From JADGOV01 sp963814355 (GTDB lineage: Bacteria > Actinomycetota > Actinomycetes > JADGOV01), in NCBI GenBank assembly GCA_963814355.1, contig CAWFCZ010000016.1, forward strand, positions 248,001-312,000: DNA of 64,000 nt, written 5' to 3'. Below are positions 1-8,667 of this stretch, one piece after another. The stretch's first letter is position 1. Each line of letters opens with the position of its first letter. Under the pieces are notes generated by a model that saw only the letters and a list, made by a program, of their open reading frames with translations, was not told where the DNA came from and ran no database searches. The translations under genes were made by a program, and so were the position numbers.

Positions 1-1
1 C

Positions 2-55
2 GCGGTGATCAAGTCTTCGAGCACGCTGGCCTCACAGGTCGACGCGGACGTATAG
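2..55 (+). CDS. C-terminal end of a gene entering from the left (partial)
   Basis: An open frame runs from the window edge to a TAG at 53-55 and encodes about 17 residues ending in ...QVDADV. Codon use is compatible with coding sequence, but the fragment is too short to assign a family. It could also be chance. Confidence 0.3.
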   Translation, partial: AVIKSSSTLASQVDADV

Positions 56-118
56 CCATGTGTGCCGGAACCTGCCCGATGGCCCGGGAGGTTTACCCGG
101 GTATGCCTCAAGCAGCGG

Positions 119-250
119 TCAGTTGCCGGCAGGAAAGCGCAGACAGCGCTCGTCGAAGACCCGGCGGACGGCGAAGCCGCTCATCGGCACGGTGAATCCG
201 CGCCTCCGCAGCGGCCCGTGCGCGCCCAGCAGTCGCATGCCAGCCAGCAT
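119..250 (-). CDS. Small hypothetical ORF, 43 aa
   Basis: A short ATG-initiated frame encodes an Arg/Leu-rich peptide that ends in RFPAGN. It lies just downstream of the diguanylate cyclase gene on the same strand. I see no signal peptide or known domain. It may be a degraded gene end or a chance frame in GC-rich DNA. The rest of bases 56-290 shows no convincing gene. Confidence 0.25.
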   Translation of the reverse strand: MLAGMRLLGAHGPLRRRGFTVPMSGFAVRRVFDERCLRFPAGN

Positions 251-290
251 AGGTGTCGGTTTCGGACGCCGCGGCAGCGGGCCGCCCTGG

Positions 291-1379
291 TCAGGACGCG
301 GTGGCCCGGGACTCCCGGGTGGGAACGTCGGGCAGCGTGAGGGCCGACTCCTCGGTGATGACGTACCGGGCACCACCGGCTCGCTTGGCCAGGTACATCG
401 CCGCATCGGCGGCACCGAGGGTGGTGTCCAACCGCATGTCACCCTCGCCGGCGAAGGCGACTCCGATGCTCACCGACAACGGGACGTACCGGCCGTCCGG
501 CACCCAGAACGGAGCCTTCAGCACTCCGGTCATCCGAGCGGCGACGGCCTCGGCCTTGCCGGGATCATCCAGATTCTCACACAGCACCACGAACTCATCG
601 CCTCCGAGCCGGGCCAGGGTGTCCCCCGGCCGCAGCGCCGACCGGAGACGCGTGGCAACGGCGGCGAGCACGTCGTCACCAACCTGATGGCCGTATCGGT
701 CGTTGACCTTCTTGAAGCCGTCGAGGTCGAGGAAGAGGACTGCCACCCTGCGCTGCGACCGTTTTCCCTTGGCGATCGCCTGCTCGAGCCGATCGAGCAG
801 CAGCACCCGATTGGGCAGCCCGGTGAGCGGGTCATGCAGCGCTTGCTGGCGCAAGGTCGCGACCCGTTCCCGGACGGCGGCTCGCGAGCGAGCGTTCGTG
901 ACATAGGAGGCGGCCACGTCGGCCATCAGCTGCACCGCGGAGACATCTTCCGGCTCCAGTCGGCCCGGGCTTCCACGCCATACGTCCAGGGCTCCGAGCC
1001 TGACATCGTCCACCGACATCGGAAAGGCAAAGACGGCAGCCAGGCCGGCGTCCCGAGCGCGAGGCGAGAAGAGCGGAAACCGGCGGTCGCGCCCGAGGTC
1101 AGCGATGAGCACCGGTTCGCCGGTCCGGAAGGTCTCCAGGCACGGCCCCTCGTCGTACTCGATTTGCAGGGCTTCGATCTGCAGCAGCACGTCGTCGGAG
1201 GCAGCAACGAAATGCATGTCGTGGTCGGCGCCCATCAGGAGCACACCCGCGCCGGTCACCGGCACAACCTGAGGCAACCGGGCGACGAACTGATCCAGGA
1301 TCGCCGAAATGGGGAAGTCGTGGGTGAGGGTACGGGCGAAGTCGGTCAGCGCCTCGGCAAGCCGCTTTTCCTCGACCAT
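291..1379 (-). CDS. GAF-GGDEF diguanylate cyclase
   Basis: This 362-residue protein should make cyclic di-GMP from two GTP in the cytoplasm. Residues ~15-170 form a GAF-type sensor domain. Residues ~180-345 form the GGDEF domain, which opens with the usual DPLTGLPNR and carries an intact GGDEF active-site motif at 259-263. An RxxD sequence (RPGD, 250-253) sits exactly five residues before it, matching the product-inhibition I-site. There are no membrane segments, so the GAF domain probably senses a soluble signal. The ATG at 1379 was chosen because GGGAGCGGAAG lies just before it; an upstream in-frame extension has no family resemblance. There is no EAL domain. Other GGDEF-containing families exist, but the catalytic residues point to a working cyclase. 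Confidence 0.9.
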   Translation of the reverse strand: MVEEKRLAEALTDFARTLTHDFPISAILDQFVARLPQVVPVTGAGVLLMGADHDMHFVAASDDVLLQIEALQIEYDEGPCLETFRTGEPVLIADLGRDRRFPLFSPRARDAGLAAVFAFPMSVDDVRLGALDVWRGSPGRLEPEDVSAVQLMADVAASYVTNARSRAAVRERVATLRQQALHDPLTGLPNRVLLLDRLEQAIAKGKRSQRRVAVLFLDLDGFKKVNDRYGHQVGDDVLAAVATRLRSALRPGDTLARLGGDEFVVLCENLDDPGKAEAVAARMTGVLKAPFWVPDGRYVPLSVSIGVAFAGEGDMRLDTTLGAADAAMYLAKRAGGARYVITEESALTLPDVPTRESRATAS

Positions 1380-1404
1380 CTTCCGCTCCCACCCTGCCGA
1401 GTCC

Positions 1405-1432
1405 GCTGATATACCGCAGCGTACATTGTCAA
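1405..1432 (-). promoter_or_regulatory. Possible promoter of the diguanylate cyclase
   Basis: A perfect TTGACA (complement of 1427-1432) is followed by TATATCAG (complement of 1406-1413), about 26 bases before the cyclase ATG. The spacing is 13-15 bases, shorter than the usual 17, so this is only a candidate. Confidence 0.35.
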
Positions 1433-1470
1433 CTACAGCGGGTAAGATACGGTCCGTGGCAAAGGCGGGG

Positions 1471-1653
1471 CTAGCCCGGCTCCGGAAGGTCGGCGCCGCA
1501 GGCGACGCACACGTCGGAGGTCCGGTCGTCATTCAGCCGGCCGCAGTCCGGGCAGACCTGGGCGAGCCAACACGCTGGGTCCCCGACCGGCTCGGCGCTG
1601 GCTCGCCCCGCCGCCGGGTGCGCGTCCGTCGGGTTCGGTTCAACCGGCCGCAT
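1471..1653 (-). CDS. Small zinc-ribbon protein
   Basis: This 60-residue protein has two CxxCG knuckles (CPDCG and CVACG) separated by about 12 residues, the pattern of a single zinc ribbon. Its ATG lies three bases after the stop of the PAC2 gene, so the two are almost certainly co-translated. The N-terminal half is Pro/Ala-rich and probably disordered. Such mini-ribbons often act as accessory subunits or nucleic-acid binders, but nothing in the sequence shows which. The tight linkage to PAC2 suggests a functional pair. Confidence 0.7.
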   Translation of the reverse strand: MRPVEPNPTDAHPAAGRASAEPVGDPACWLAQVCPDCGRLNDDRTSDVCVACGADLPEPG

Positions 1654-1656
1654 GGC

Positions 1657-2568
1657 TCAGGTGCCGTCGCTCTTGGGGGTCTGCTGGGCGAGGAACCGCT
1701 CGAATTGGGCGCCCAACTCCTCCGCCGTTGGCAGCGGGCCCTCACCGGCCAGCAGGTTCTCCCGGCCCGCCATCACCAGGTCGTACTGGCTCTCCAGGCC
1801 GCGAACGACCTCGGCCACCTCGGGGGATTGGGCGACCTGGCCGTCAATCGCCTCGCGGGTGCTGCGAGCCTCCTCCGCAAGGCGGTCGGTGGACAGAGTC
1901 AGGCCGGTGGCCGCGCAGATGGACTCCAGCAGCCGCACGGCGGCGTCGGGATAGTCGGTCTGAGCAAGGTAGTGCGGCACGTGCACGGCGAAGCCCATGG
2001 CATCGTGCCCGGCCTTCGCCAGGCGATATTCCAGCAGGTGCCCGGCGCTGGCCGGTACCTGCACCGTGTCCACCCACGGCTGGGTTTGGACCAGCTCGGG
2101 CCGACTGCCGTGCACGATCACACCGAGCGGCCGGGTATGCGGCACGGCCATCGGGATCGCGCTGAGCCCGACGGTCAAGCGAACGTCGAAGCGGGCGATG
2201 AGCGCCTGGACCGCGGCGGTGAACCGCTCCCACTGCACGTCGGGCTCCATGCCGGCCAGGACCAGGAAGGGCACCCCGGTCGCGTCAGACACGGCGTGCA
2301 AGGCCAGCTGCGGCTCGTCGTAGCTCTCCCAATGGTCCCGCGAGAAGATCATCGGGGGTCGGCGGGCTCGGTAGTCGAAGAGCTGATCGACGTCGAACCG
2401 CGCCACGACGGTGGAGTCTGGGGACGACAGGAGGTGCGCGGTCGCCAACCGTTTGGCGCTTCCGGCGTCGATAAACCCGTCGAGCGCCTCGATCAGTACC
2501 GGGCGCCGCAACTCGACGGGCGGAGACCCCACCTCAAAAAGATCCATGGGCTCGAGCATCCGATTCAC
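1657..2568 (-). CDS. PAC2 family protein (proteasome-assembly-chaperone fold)
   Basis: This 303-residue protein spans the PAC2 fold, with the characteristic opening (RPVLIEALDGFIDAG), the later VLAGMEPD segment, and an acidic helical C-terminus. PAC2 proteins in actinobacteria are related to the eukaryotic 20S assembly chaperone PAC2, but their bacterial role is unproven. Length is normal for the family. ATG 2568 is preceded by AAGGCGG. A second ATG three codons later is also possible. It is co-transcribed with the downstream zinc-ribbon gene. The proteasome activator Bpa lies 54 kb away in this window, so proteasome biology is present in the organism. Confidence 0.85.
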   Translation of the reverse strand: MNRMLEPMDLFEVGSPPVELRRPVLIEALDGFIDAGSAKRLATAHLLSSPDSTVVARFDVDQLFDYRARRPPMIFSRDHWESYDEPQLALHAVSDATGVPFLVLAGMEPDVQWERFTAAVQALIARFDVRLTVGLSAIPMAVPHTRPLGVIVHGSRPELVQTQPWVDTVQVPASAGHLLEYRLAKAGHDAMGFAVHVPHYLAQTDYPDAAVRLLESICAATGLTLSTDRLAEEARSTREAIDGQVAQSPEVAEVVRGLESQYDLVMAGRENLLAGEGPLPTAEELGAQFERFLAQQTPKSDGT

Positions 2569-2595
2569 CGCCTTCCCGACAGCCCGTCCTCCTTA

Positions 2596-2618
2596 CCGTA
2601 TCGCTGATCCCTATACGG
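2596..2618 (-). promoter_or_regulatory. Inverted repeat and possible -10 element before the PAC2 gene
   Basis: CCGTAT and ATACGG form a perfect 6-bp inverted repeat around an 11-base spacer, 28 bases before the PAC2 start. The complement of 2610-2615 reads TATAGG, a fair -10 hexamer. It may be a repressor site overlapping the promoter; no matching -35 is evident. Confidence 0.35.
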
Positions 2619-2748
2619 CAGGGCCTCGCGGGCTTCCCCGGATCGCTCGCTGGGATGTCTGCGCGGGTTCGCGCCCCCTTCGTTGCCGATGGGGCCACCG
2701 GTGCGGCCGGTGCCTTCCTCGCCGGAAAATGCACCGGAATCGGGTCGC

Positions 2749-4011
2749 TCAGCGCAGTTCGCCGTTCACGGTGCCGTAGCCGGGTGCCCGGCCGCGAATG
2801 GTCGCGATATAACCGGCCACCTCAGGATCGGCCGGCACACCCCCGGAGGCCAGCACGGCACCCGGTCCGGCGTTGTAGGCCGCCAGCATGGTATCGACCG
2901 GGTCCCCTGGTACCCGGGCCACGATCCGGGCAACCGCGCAGTCGTACGCGGCGGCGCTGGCGATCGCGTCGTAGGGGTCGAATGCCTGGGCGTCGCCGTC
3001 CCCGTCGCCGTCGATGCCGTGGGCGGCCCAGGTGCCGGGCAGGAACTGTCCGAGACCCTCGGCGCCGGCGGCGGAGACCGCCAGTGGATTCCAGCCGCTT
3101 TCGGTGGCAAGCTGGGCGGCGAGCAGGGCCGGCGACAGCGTCGCCGGGCACGAATGGCCAGCCACGGAAATGGCCGCCCGGTAGGCCGACGGCACCGTTC
3201 CGGCCGGTACGTGGCGGCTGCCGGCGGACCCGGCTTGCTGAGCCGAGTCGAACACCGTGCGGACGGCCGCCGCCGTGACGCTCAGCTGACGGCCCAGCGC
3301 GGCCTCGCGGGCGGCCTGCGCCGCCTGGGCGGCCCGGATCCGAGCGGCGTCGGCGGCCGCAGCCCGCGCCGCCCGCTGCTGCGCTGCCAACCTGGCCGCT
3401 GCCTGTGCCGTCGCCAACGCCGCGGACACCGCGGCTACCTCCGCGGTGAGCCGGACGGCACGCATACCGGCCTCGTTCGCTAGGCTGATCTGGTCGTCCG
3501 CGAGGGCCGCGACGTTGCCGGCCCGATCCGCCGCCTCGCGAGCCGCCGCGGCCGCTGCCCGGCTGCTGACCGTGTGGTTGTCCGCCACCGCCGTGACCAG
3601 CCGGGCCCGATCGATCAGGTCCTCCGGCCGGCCGCCGGTCACAAGCTCGCCGAGCATGGACAGGTTCCCGCCGGAGACGTAGAGCTGGCGCAATTGTCCC
3701 GAGTTCGCCGCCCGCCGCTGCTGCAGCACGCTCAGTGCGTCGGCCAGCGCTTGATCGGCCTGCAGCTGGGCCGCGTCGAGCCGGGAAGCCTCCGCGGCGG
3801 TGTCGTCGGCGGCTGCCAGGGCCGCGGTCTGCATGCGCTGCAGCCGGAGCACCGAGGCTGCCAACCTGGCGGGGTCGGCCGCAGCCGGGATTGCCAGGGC
3901 GGCGACCGGGTGGGCCGCGGCCGAGGCCAGTGGGTGCAGCGGTACCGCCAGGACGGCCGCAATCAGCGCGGCGACAGCAAGCGGCCGGGCCGGTAGCTGT
4001 GATCGTCGCAT
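2749..4011 (-). CDS. Secreted lytic transglycosylase with coiled-coil N-domain
   Basis: This 420-residue exported peptidoglycan hydrolase has a signal peptide at residues 1-~32 (basic start, hydrophobic core, AxA cleavage). An Ala/Gln/Arg-rich coiled coil at ~45-245 resembles the PcsB/RipA-type regulatory coil. A SLT-like domain at ~285-415 carries the catalytic Glu304 in the ATESGWNP motif, followed by EGLGQFLPGTW and AYNAGPGAV. A short DGDGDGD loop inside the SLT domain may bind calcium. The enzyme would cleave MurNAc-GlcNAc bonds with anhydro product formation. No NlpC/P60 domain is attached. The gene stands alone, divergent from the NCS1 permease. Confidence 0.88.
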   Translation of the reverse strand: MRRSQLPARPLAVAALIAAVLAVPLHPLASAAAHPVAALAIPAAADPARLAASVLRLQRMQTAALAAADDTAAEASRLDAAQLQADQALADALSVLQQRRAANSGQLRQLYVSGGNLSMLGELVTGGRPEDLIDRARLVTAVADNHTVSSRAAAAAAREAADRAGNVAALADDQISLANEAGMRAVRLTAEVAAVSAALATAQAAARLAAQQRAARAAAADAARIRAAQAAQAAREAALGRQLSVTAAAVRTVFDSAQQAGSAGSRHVPAGTVPSAYRAAISVAGHSCPATLSPALLAAQLATESGWNPLAVSAAGAEGLGQFLPGTWAAHGIDGDGDGDAQAFDPYDAIASAAAYDCAVARIVARVPGDPVDTMLAAYNAGPGAVLASGGVPADPEVAGYIATIRGRAPGYGTVNGELR

Positions 4012-4155
4012 CTGGTGGCGTCGACCGGGTCGGCGTGCGGCTTGAGCCGGGCATGGTGTCCTGCCGGACTTGTCGGGCTTCGTTCAGATCGGGGTACGGT
4101 TCGTTGATCGACGCCCAAGGCGGGATGGGCGTTCCCGGCGTGAGGAGATCCGATC

Positions 4156-5634
4156 ATGTCGGTCCGCACGGAGGGCTCAAACCTGCCCGGGGCGTTCCAC
4201 GGCTCCGGCCTGCAGGTGGAACGCAACGGCATCAACGTCATCGCCGAAGGCGAGCGGAAGGGCTCACCGCGGGACCTGTTCTGGCCCTGGTGCGCCGCGA
4301 ACATCGCAGTTCTCGGAGTCAGCTTCGGCTCGTTCCTGCTGAGCTTCGGGGTCAGCTTCGCCCAGGCGGTGGCCGCCGGGGTCATCGGCGCGGTGCTCTC
4401 CTTCCTGCTGGTCGGCTTCGCCTCACTCGCTGGCAAGCGGGGTTCGGCGCCCACCATGGTGCTGTCCCGAGCGGCTTTCGGGGTGCGAGGAAACGCCCTT
4501 CCCGCCGCGGTGTCCTACGTACTGCTGATCGGCTGGGAGATCGTGCTGGTTTCCCTCGCCACCCTGGCGACCGCAACGGTGTTCTCCACCTTGGGTTGGG
4601 CCAGCGGAAACGCCACCAAGATCGCAGCCTTCGTGGTGGTGATCGCGGTGATCATCGCGGCCGGGATGCTGGGGTTCGATGCCATCATGCGGCTGCAGAC
4701 CGTACTCACCGTCGCCTTGGCCGTACTCACCGTCGGCTACGTGCTCCTGACCCTCAAGCACGTGCACTGGGGCACCGTCTCGGCGCTGCCGAGCGGCAAC
4801 GGCGCGGCCTTCCTCGGGGCGTTCATCTTTGCGATGACCGCGTTCGGGCTGGGGTGGGTTAACAGCGGGGCGGACTACTCCCGGTACCTGCCCCGGCGCG
4901 CCTCGGCTGCCGGCGTGGTGGGCTGGACCACGTTCGGGGCCAGCGTCGCGCCGGTGCTGCTGGTGATCTACGGCCTGCTGCTGGCCGGGTCGGACGAAAA
5001 GCTCAACAAGGCGATCGGCGCCGACCCGATCGGCGCGCTTACCACGCTGCTGCCGACGTGGTATCTGGTGCCCTTCGCCTTGGTCGCCGTCTTCGGCCTG
5101 GTCGGCGGCGCGGTGCTGGACATCTACTCTTCGGGGCTTGCGCTGCTCACCCTCGGCCTGCGGGTGCCACGCTGGGCGGCCGCCGGGCTGGACGGGGTCC
5201 TCATGGTGGTGGGCACGATCTACGTGGTGTGGATCGCCGCCGACTTCATCACTCCGTTCCAAGGGTTCCTGATCACCCTCGGGGTACCGATCAGCGCCTG
5301 GTGCGGCGTGTTCCTGGCCGATCTCGCGTTGCGCCGCCAGCCGTACGACGAGGCGGATCTGCACAACGCCCAGGGCCGGTACCGGGCGCTCAACCCGGTC
5401 GCGCTGACCAGCTTGGTGGGCGGGACTTTCCTCGGGTGGGGGCTGGTGGTCAACACGCTCTCGCCGGTCTTCCGGTGGGAGGGCTACCTCATGGATCCCT
5501 TCGGCCTCGGCCCGAAGACGGAGGGCACCTGGACCTACGCGAACGTCGGCGTGCTCGTCGCCCTCGCGGTCGGCTTCGCCGGGCACTACGTCTTCGGCCG
5601 TCGTCGGGTGCGGGCCCAGGAAGGCGTGAGTTAG
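4156..5634 (+). CDS. NCS1-family purine/cytosine-type permease
   Basis: This 492-residue integral membrane protein has about twelve hydrophobic segments. It is a member of the nucleobase:cation symporter-1 family, resembling purine-cytosine permeases (the N-terminal NGINVI..GERKG element, the SKRGSAPTMVLSRAAFG-type region and the later LGWVNSGADYSRYLP loop are characteristic). GAGGAGATC precedes ATG 4156. It is convergent with a sugar-kinase/ADP-ribosylglycohydrolase pair on the other strand; permease, PfkB kinase and ADP-ribosylglycohydrolase proteins commonly cluster in actinobacteria, which suggests nucleoside or base uptake. The exact substrate cannot be read from the sequence. A second, riboswitch-controlled NCS1 permease lies at 44.8 kb. 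Confidence 0.85.
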   Translation: MSVRTEGSNLPGAFHGSGLQVERNGINVIAEGERKGSPRDLFWPWCAANIAVLGVSFGSFLLSFGVSFAQAVAAGVIGAVLSFLLVGFASLAGKRGSAPTMVLSRAAFGVRGNALPAAVSYVLLIGWEIVLVSLATLATATVFSTLGWASGNATKIAAFVVVIAVIIAAGMLGFDAIMRLQTVLTVALAVLTVGYVLLTLKHVHWGTVSALPSGNGAAFLGAFIFAMTAFGLGWVNSGADYSRYLPRRASAAGVVGWTTFGASVAPVLLVIYGLLLAGSDEKLNKAIGADPIGALTTLLPTWYLVPFALVAVFGLVGGAVLDIYSSGLALLTLGLRVPRWAAAGLDGVLMVVGTIYVVWIAADFITPFQGFLITLGVPISAWCGVFLADLALRRQPYDEADLHNAQGRYRALNPVALTSLVGGTFLGWGLVVNTLSPVFRWEGYLMDPFGLGPKTEGTWTYANVGVLVALAVGFAGHYVFGRRRVRAQEGVS

Positions 5635-5762
5635 CGACCCGGGGTCGCTCGGTGCTGCCCTTGGCGGCGGCCCACGTCGCGCGCCGCGATCAGTACCCCC
5701 GCGTCGCGACCCGCGATCCAGGTCCCGCCGACCACAGCAGGGCGGGGCCAGCCGGCCCTGGA

Positions 5763-6683
5763 TCACCGCCCGTCGAGCGTGGCCTCCGCGGAAGCTGCCA
5801 GCTCGGCGCGGGTCGGGCCGGTCGCCGGGCCGCGTCGGGTGACCGACAGCGCGGCGGCCCGGTTAGCGAAGCGCAGCGCGGTGGGTAGGTCGGTCCCGTC
5901 GGCCAGGGCGGCGAGCAGCGCGGCGACATGCACGTCGCCGGCCCCGGTGGTGTCCACGGCAGCTACCGGCACGCCGGGTACCGGGCACGCCTCGGCACCG
6001 GTTCGGTACAGCGTCGCACCGGCGCCGCCGTCGCGCACCACGACGGCCGGCGGCCGGGCCGAGCCCGGCGCGGGCCCCCCATCGCCCCACAGCAGGGTGG
6101 CTTCCGGCGCGTTGAGGCTGAGCAGATCGGTTCGGGTGAGCACGGCCGCCCACCGGCCCGCCGGGATCTCGCCGACCAGCGGGCCGGGATCCACCACGAG
6201 CAGCCGGCCGGCGGGCAGGGCGCCCAGGTACGCCGCGATCAGCGGCCCGTTGACCGGATAGCCCAGGTCGTACCCGGACACGTAGACGGCGTCCCCGTCG
6301 CTCAGCTTGAGCGCGGCCAACTCCCCAGCGCTGAGCTGCGCCTCCGCGCCGGGCGCGGTGAGGAAGGTCCGCTCGCCGTCGGGTTCCACCAGCACGGCGC
6401 AGTAGCCGGTGTCGGCGGCAGCCGGCTCCGGCAAGGCCAGGCTCACCCCCTCGGCCGCCAGCGCCGCTCGGACAATCGCGCCGAACGGGCCGCTGCCGAT
6501 CCGGCCGGCGTAGACCGCGGGCAGCCCGAGCCGGGCGGCGGCCGAGAGCACGTTGAAGCCGCCGCCCGCGGTCGGGGGAAGCGGGTCGCCCACCACATCA
6601 CCGCCGCGCGGCGGCAGGTGGGGCACGCGCACCGGCAGATCCACCAGCACACTGCCGATCAGAACCAGCCGGGCGATCGTCAT
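5763..6683 (-). CDS. PfkB-family carbohydrate/nucleoside kinase
   Basis: This 306-residue ribokinase-like enzyme has the N-terminal PfkB glycine motif (TAGGGFNVLSAAARLG, ~38-53) and the C-terminal DTTGAGD motif at 244-250 with catalytic Asp250. It would phosphorylate a sugar or nucleoside using ATP. Its ATG overlaps the stop of the ADP-ribosylglycohydrolase gene by four bases, indicating translational coupling. Together with the convergent permease it looks like a salvage module for a ribosylated compound. Substrate specificity (ribose, pseudouridine, other nucleosides) is not determinable here. Confidence 0.85.
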   Translation of the reverse strand: MTIARLVLIGSVLVDLPVRVPHLPPRGGDVVGDPLPPTAGGGFNVLSAAARLGLPAVYAGRIGSGPFGAIVRAALAAEGVSLALPEPAAADTGYCAVLVEPDGERTFLTAPGAEAQLSAGELAALKLSDGDAVYVSGYDLGYPVNGPLIAAYLGALPAGRLLVVDPGPLVGEIPAGRWAAVLTRTDLLSLNAPEATLLWGDGGPAPGSARPPAVVVRDGGAGATLYRTGAEACPVPGVPVAAVDTTGAGDVHVAALLAALADGTDLPTALRFANRAAALSVTRRGPATGPTRAELAASAEATLDGR

Positions 6684-7288
6684 GCGCCGGCCGCCCGCAC
6701 GTCCAGCAGGCCAGCGGCCAGACCCTCCAGGTCGAGCGCGTTGACCCGCCGTACTGTCTGCCGGGCATCCGCCGGGAGGGCGCCGACCCCGCTGTGTGCG
6801 CCGAGCATCCCGGCGGCCAGCGCCCCGATGGTGTCGCTGTCCCCGCCGAGGTTGGCGGCCAGGCGGGCAGCCCGCCACGGGTCGTCCGGCGCCAGCGCGG
6901 CGAGGGCGAACGCGGCCGGTACCGACTCCTGCGTCGCCATACTCAGCCCGCCGTCGGCGATCGCGTCGAGGGTGTCCGGGAGGTGCCGTAACCGGTGCAC
7001 GACGGCGTCGCCAACCGGCGGGAAGCCGCGGTCGGCGGCCAGCTCGGCGGCGGTGATCGCCAGCCGGTACGACTGAGCCCAGCCGGCGCCGTCGACGCCG
7101 CCACTTACCGCGGCGGCCACCGCGGCGGCGCCGGGCAGGAAGCCGGTCACCGCCCCGTACCGGCGGGCTACCTCCGCCCGGGTGAGCGCTTCGGTGGGCA
7201 TGCCGAGCGCGTCCCCGATCGCCAGCCCGTACAGCGCGCCGAGGGCCCGCTCCCACGTGCCGCTGCCGCCCAATCCCGCACCCCGCAC
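6680..7288 (-). pseudogene. ADP-ribosylglycohydrolase-like protein with a large internal deletion
   Basis: The 202-residue product keeps the two ends of the DraG/ADP-ribosylglycohydrolase fold but not its middle. Residues 12-50 match the family start (GALYGLAIGDALGMP). Residues ~54-200 match its last half, including ESVPAAFAL and the metal-binding GGDSDT at 148-153. Full-length relatives have roughly 120 extra residues between these parts, carrying the TDDT metal motif and the early active-site helices. The joint lies near base 7129 and is in frame. Without TDDT it is unlikely to hydrolyse ADP-ribosyl bonds. It begins at GTG 7288 and overlaps the PfkB start by four bases, so retention may serve coupled translation of the kinase. 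Confidence 0.75.
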
Positions 7289-7440
7289 ATCAACGCCTGA
7301 GCCACGTTCGCCCGGTCGGTGGTCGCCGTCAGGCTACGTGCGGACCAGCACTGCGCATCACGCGACGAGCTGTTCCATCGGAGCAGTACGGCGCGCTAGC
7401 CTGCACATCCTCACCTCGGTTTCAGGAAAGGCAGCCTCCG

Positions 7441-7857
7441 GTGGTCTCTCATCTCAATCCTTACATCAGCTTCGCCGGTAACGCCCGGCAGGCCATGGAG
7501 TTCTACCGGGGCGTCTTCGGTGGCAACCTGGCGCTGAACACGTTCGGCGAGTACGGCGCGCCGGACGCGGCTACCGCCGATAAGATCATGCACAGCACGC
7601 TCGAGACCGGCAGCGGTTTCGTCTTGATGGGTGCCGACAACCCTCCGGGGATGGAGCACAACCCGGGAAACAACATCGCGGTGAGCCTGAGCGGCGACGA
7701 CTCCGGCGAACTGCGCGGCTACTGGCAGCAACTGTCCGACGGCGGGTCGGTGTCGGTTCCGTTGGAGAAGCAGATGTGGGGCGACGAGTTCGGCATGTGC
7801 GTGGACCAGTTCGGCATCACCTGGATGGTCAACATCAGCCAGCCCGCGGAGGCCTGA
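7441..7857 (+). CDS. PhnB-like VOC-fold protein
   Basis: This 138-residue glyoxalase/VOC-superfamily protein is of the PhnB/3-demethylubiquinone-methyltransferase-like type (HLNPYISFAGNARQAMEFY at the start, GDEFGMCVDQFGITWMVN at the end). Members include small metal-binding or resistance proteins; the substrate is not predictable. Start GTG 7441 is preceded by GGAAAGG at a good distance. It stands alone, with no obvious operon partner. Confidence 0.85.
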   Translation: MVSHLNPYISFAGNARQAMEFYRGVFGGNLALNTFGEYGAPDAATADKIMHSTLETGSGFVLMGADNPPGMEHNPGNNIAVSLSGDDSGELRGYWQQLSDGGSVSVPLEKQMWGDEFGMCVDQFGITWMVNISQPAEA

Positions 7858-7965
7858 TCCGCTGGTTCAGGTAGCGGCACCAGCACGACACCGGCACCAC
7901 GCCGTCGCCCGCGCGTGCCGTTACCGCCGCCGAAGCAAGTACTTCTGGCCACACCGCGGCTGAGG

Positions 7966-8295
7966 TCAGTCGGGACAGTCGACAGCCACCGCAAGGGCAG
8001 CGCAGATCTCGCGCATTCGGGTGTCGCGCAACCGCCCTAGCCGGTCGACGAGGATGGCGATGGAGACACTCTCCACCGAGTCCAGATTGACGGCCGAACG
8101 TCGCGGCACCGGGTCGTCACCGGGTTCGAGCACGACTTCGCTGACCAGCCCGCGAATCGTCGTCGTACACGGTGCCACGAGTGTGCGGCGATGCCGCGGG
8201 ATCACTGCGTCGCGAGACAGGACGACGACAGGTCGACGACCGACCTCCGCCATCTCGCACCACCAGAGCTCCCCACGGGTGGGGACGGCGCTCAC
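7966..8295 (-). CDS. MazF/PemK-type endoribonuclease toxin
   Basis: This 109-residue protein of the PemK/MazF family (ccdB-like barrel) should cut mRNA at short sequences when freed from its antitoxin. Recognisable elements are the N-terminal RGELWWCEM..GRRPVVVLSRD strand pair, APCTTTIRG, and the SAVNLDSVESV segment that contributes to the active site. It starts with GTG 8295, overlapping the antitoxin stop in GTGA, the standard coupling that keeps antitoxin in excess. Confidence 0.9.
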   Translation of the reverse strand: MSAVPTRGELWWCEMAEVGRRPVVVLSRDAVIPRHRRTLVAPCTTTIRGLVSEVVLEPGDDPVPRRSAVNLDSVESVSIAILVDRLGRLRDTRMREICAALAVAVDCPD

Positions 8296-8528
8296 GACGA
8301 CGACACTGCCCGGCGGAACGACGCCAGGTCACCCCACTCGTCTGGCTCATCGAGTGGATGTTCGTCGTAGGCGGCGTAGCTCGCGTCCACCTCGGCCGAA
8401 CGGTAGCGAGCGAGCAGGGCCGCGAGAGCCTCGTCCACCAGCGAAGCGTCCGTCGTACCCGACCGCACCTTGCGCGCGTGTTCGAGCAGGGCGGCGTCGA
8501 CCGTCGTGCTCAGCCGTATTCGGGTCAT
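8292..8528 (-). CDS. Antitoxin of the MazF-type module
   Basis: This 78-residue protein has an N-terminal ribbon-helix-helix-like segment (MTRIRLSTTVDAALLEHARKV) for DNA binding and an acidic C-terminal tail (DEHPLDEPDEWGD) typical of the toxin-neutralising region. ATG 8528 was chosen because it starts the RHH strand; upstream codons show no conservation pattern. It precedes and overlaps the toxin gene and probably represses the shared promoter. Confidence 0.85.
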   Translation of the reverse strand: MTRIRLSTTVDAALLEHARKVRSGTTDASLVDEALAALLARYRSAEVDASYAAYDEHPLDEPDEWGDLASFRRAVSSS

Positions 8529-8667
8529 GCCATCATCATGCCACGTCTCAGGTCGTTCTGATGGACGAGTCGGCGTCGACTCCCGGTGGGTTTGCCGCTG
8601 CGGCGCACTGTGGGGTCCAAGGGCACCGGGTGACGGTGGTGGTCTGGGACCACGGACGCCCGCGGTC

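Noticed and set aside
71..105. CCCGGG...CCCGGG hairpin near the left edge as a terminator
   Set aside because: The arms are short self-palindromes common in this DNA and there is no U-tract; support is too weak.
60..1409. A 449-codon plus-strand frame opposite the diguanylate cyclase
   Set aside because: It reads as Arg/Gly/Pro/His-rich sequence without domains, while the opposite strand has complete GAF and GGDEF domains.
2569..2748. Possible tRNA gene in the gap with paired ACCGTAT/CTATACGG segments
   Set aside because: No cloverleaf, anticodon arm or T-loop could be drawn; the pairing is better explained as an operator.
4012..4155. Possible c-di-AMP (ydaO) riboswitch before the lytic transglycosylase
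   Set aside because: Such switches often precede actinobacterial wall hydrolases, but the conserved ydaO core sequences are not present here.
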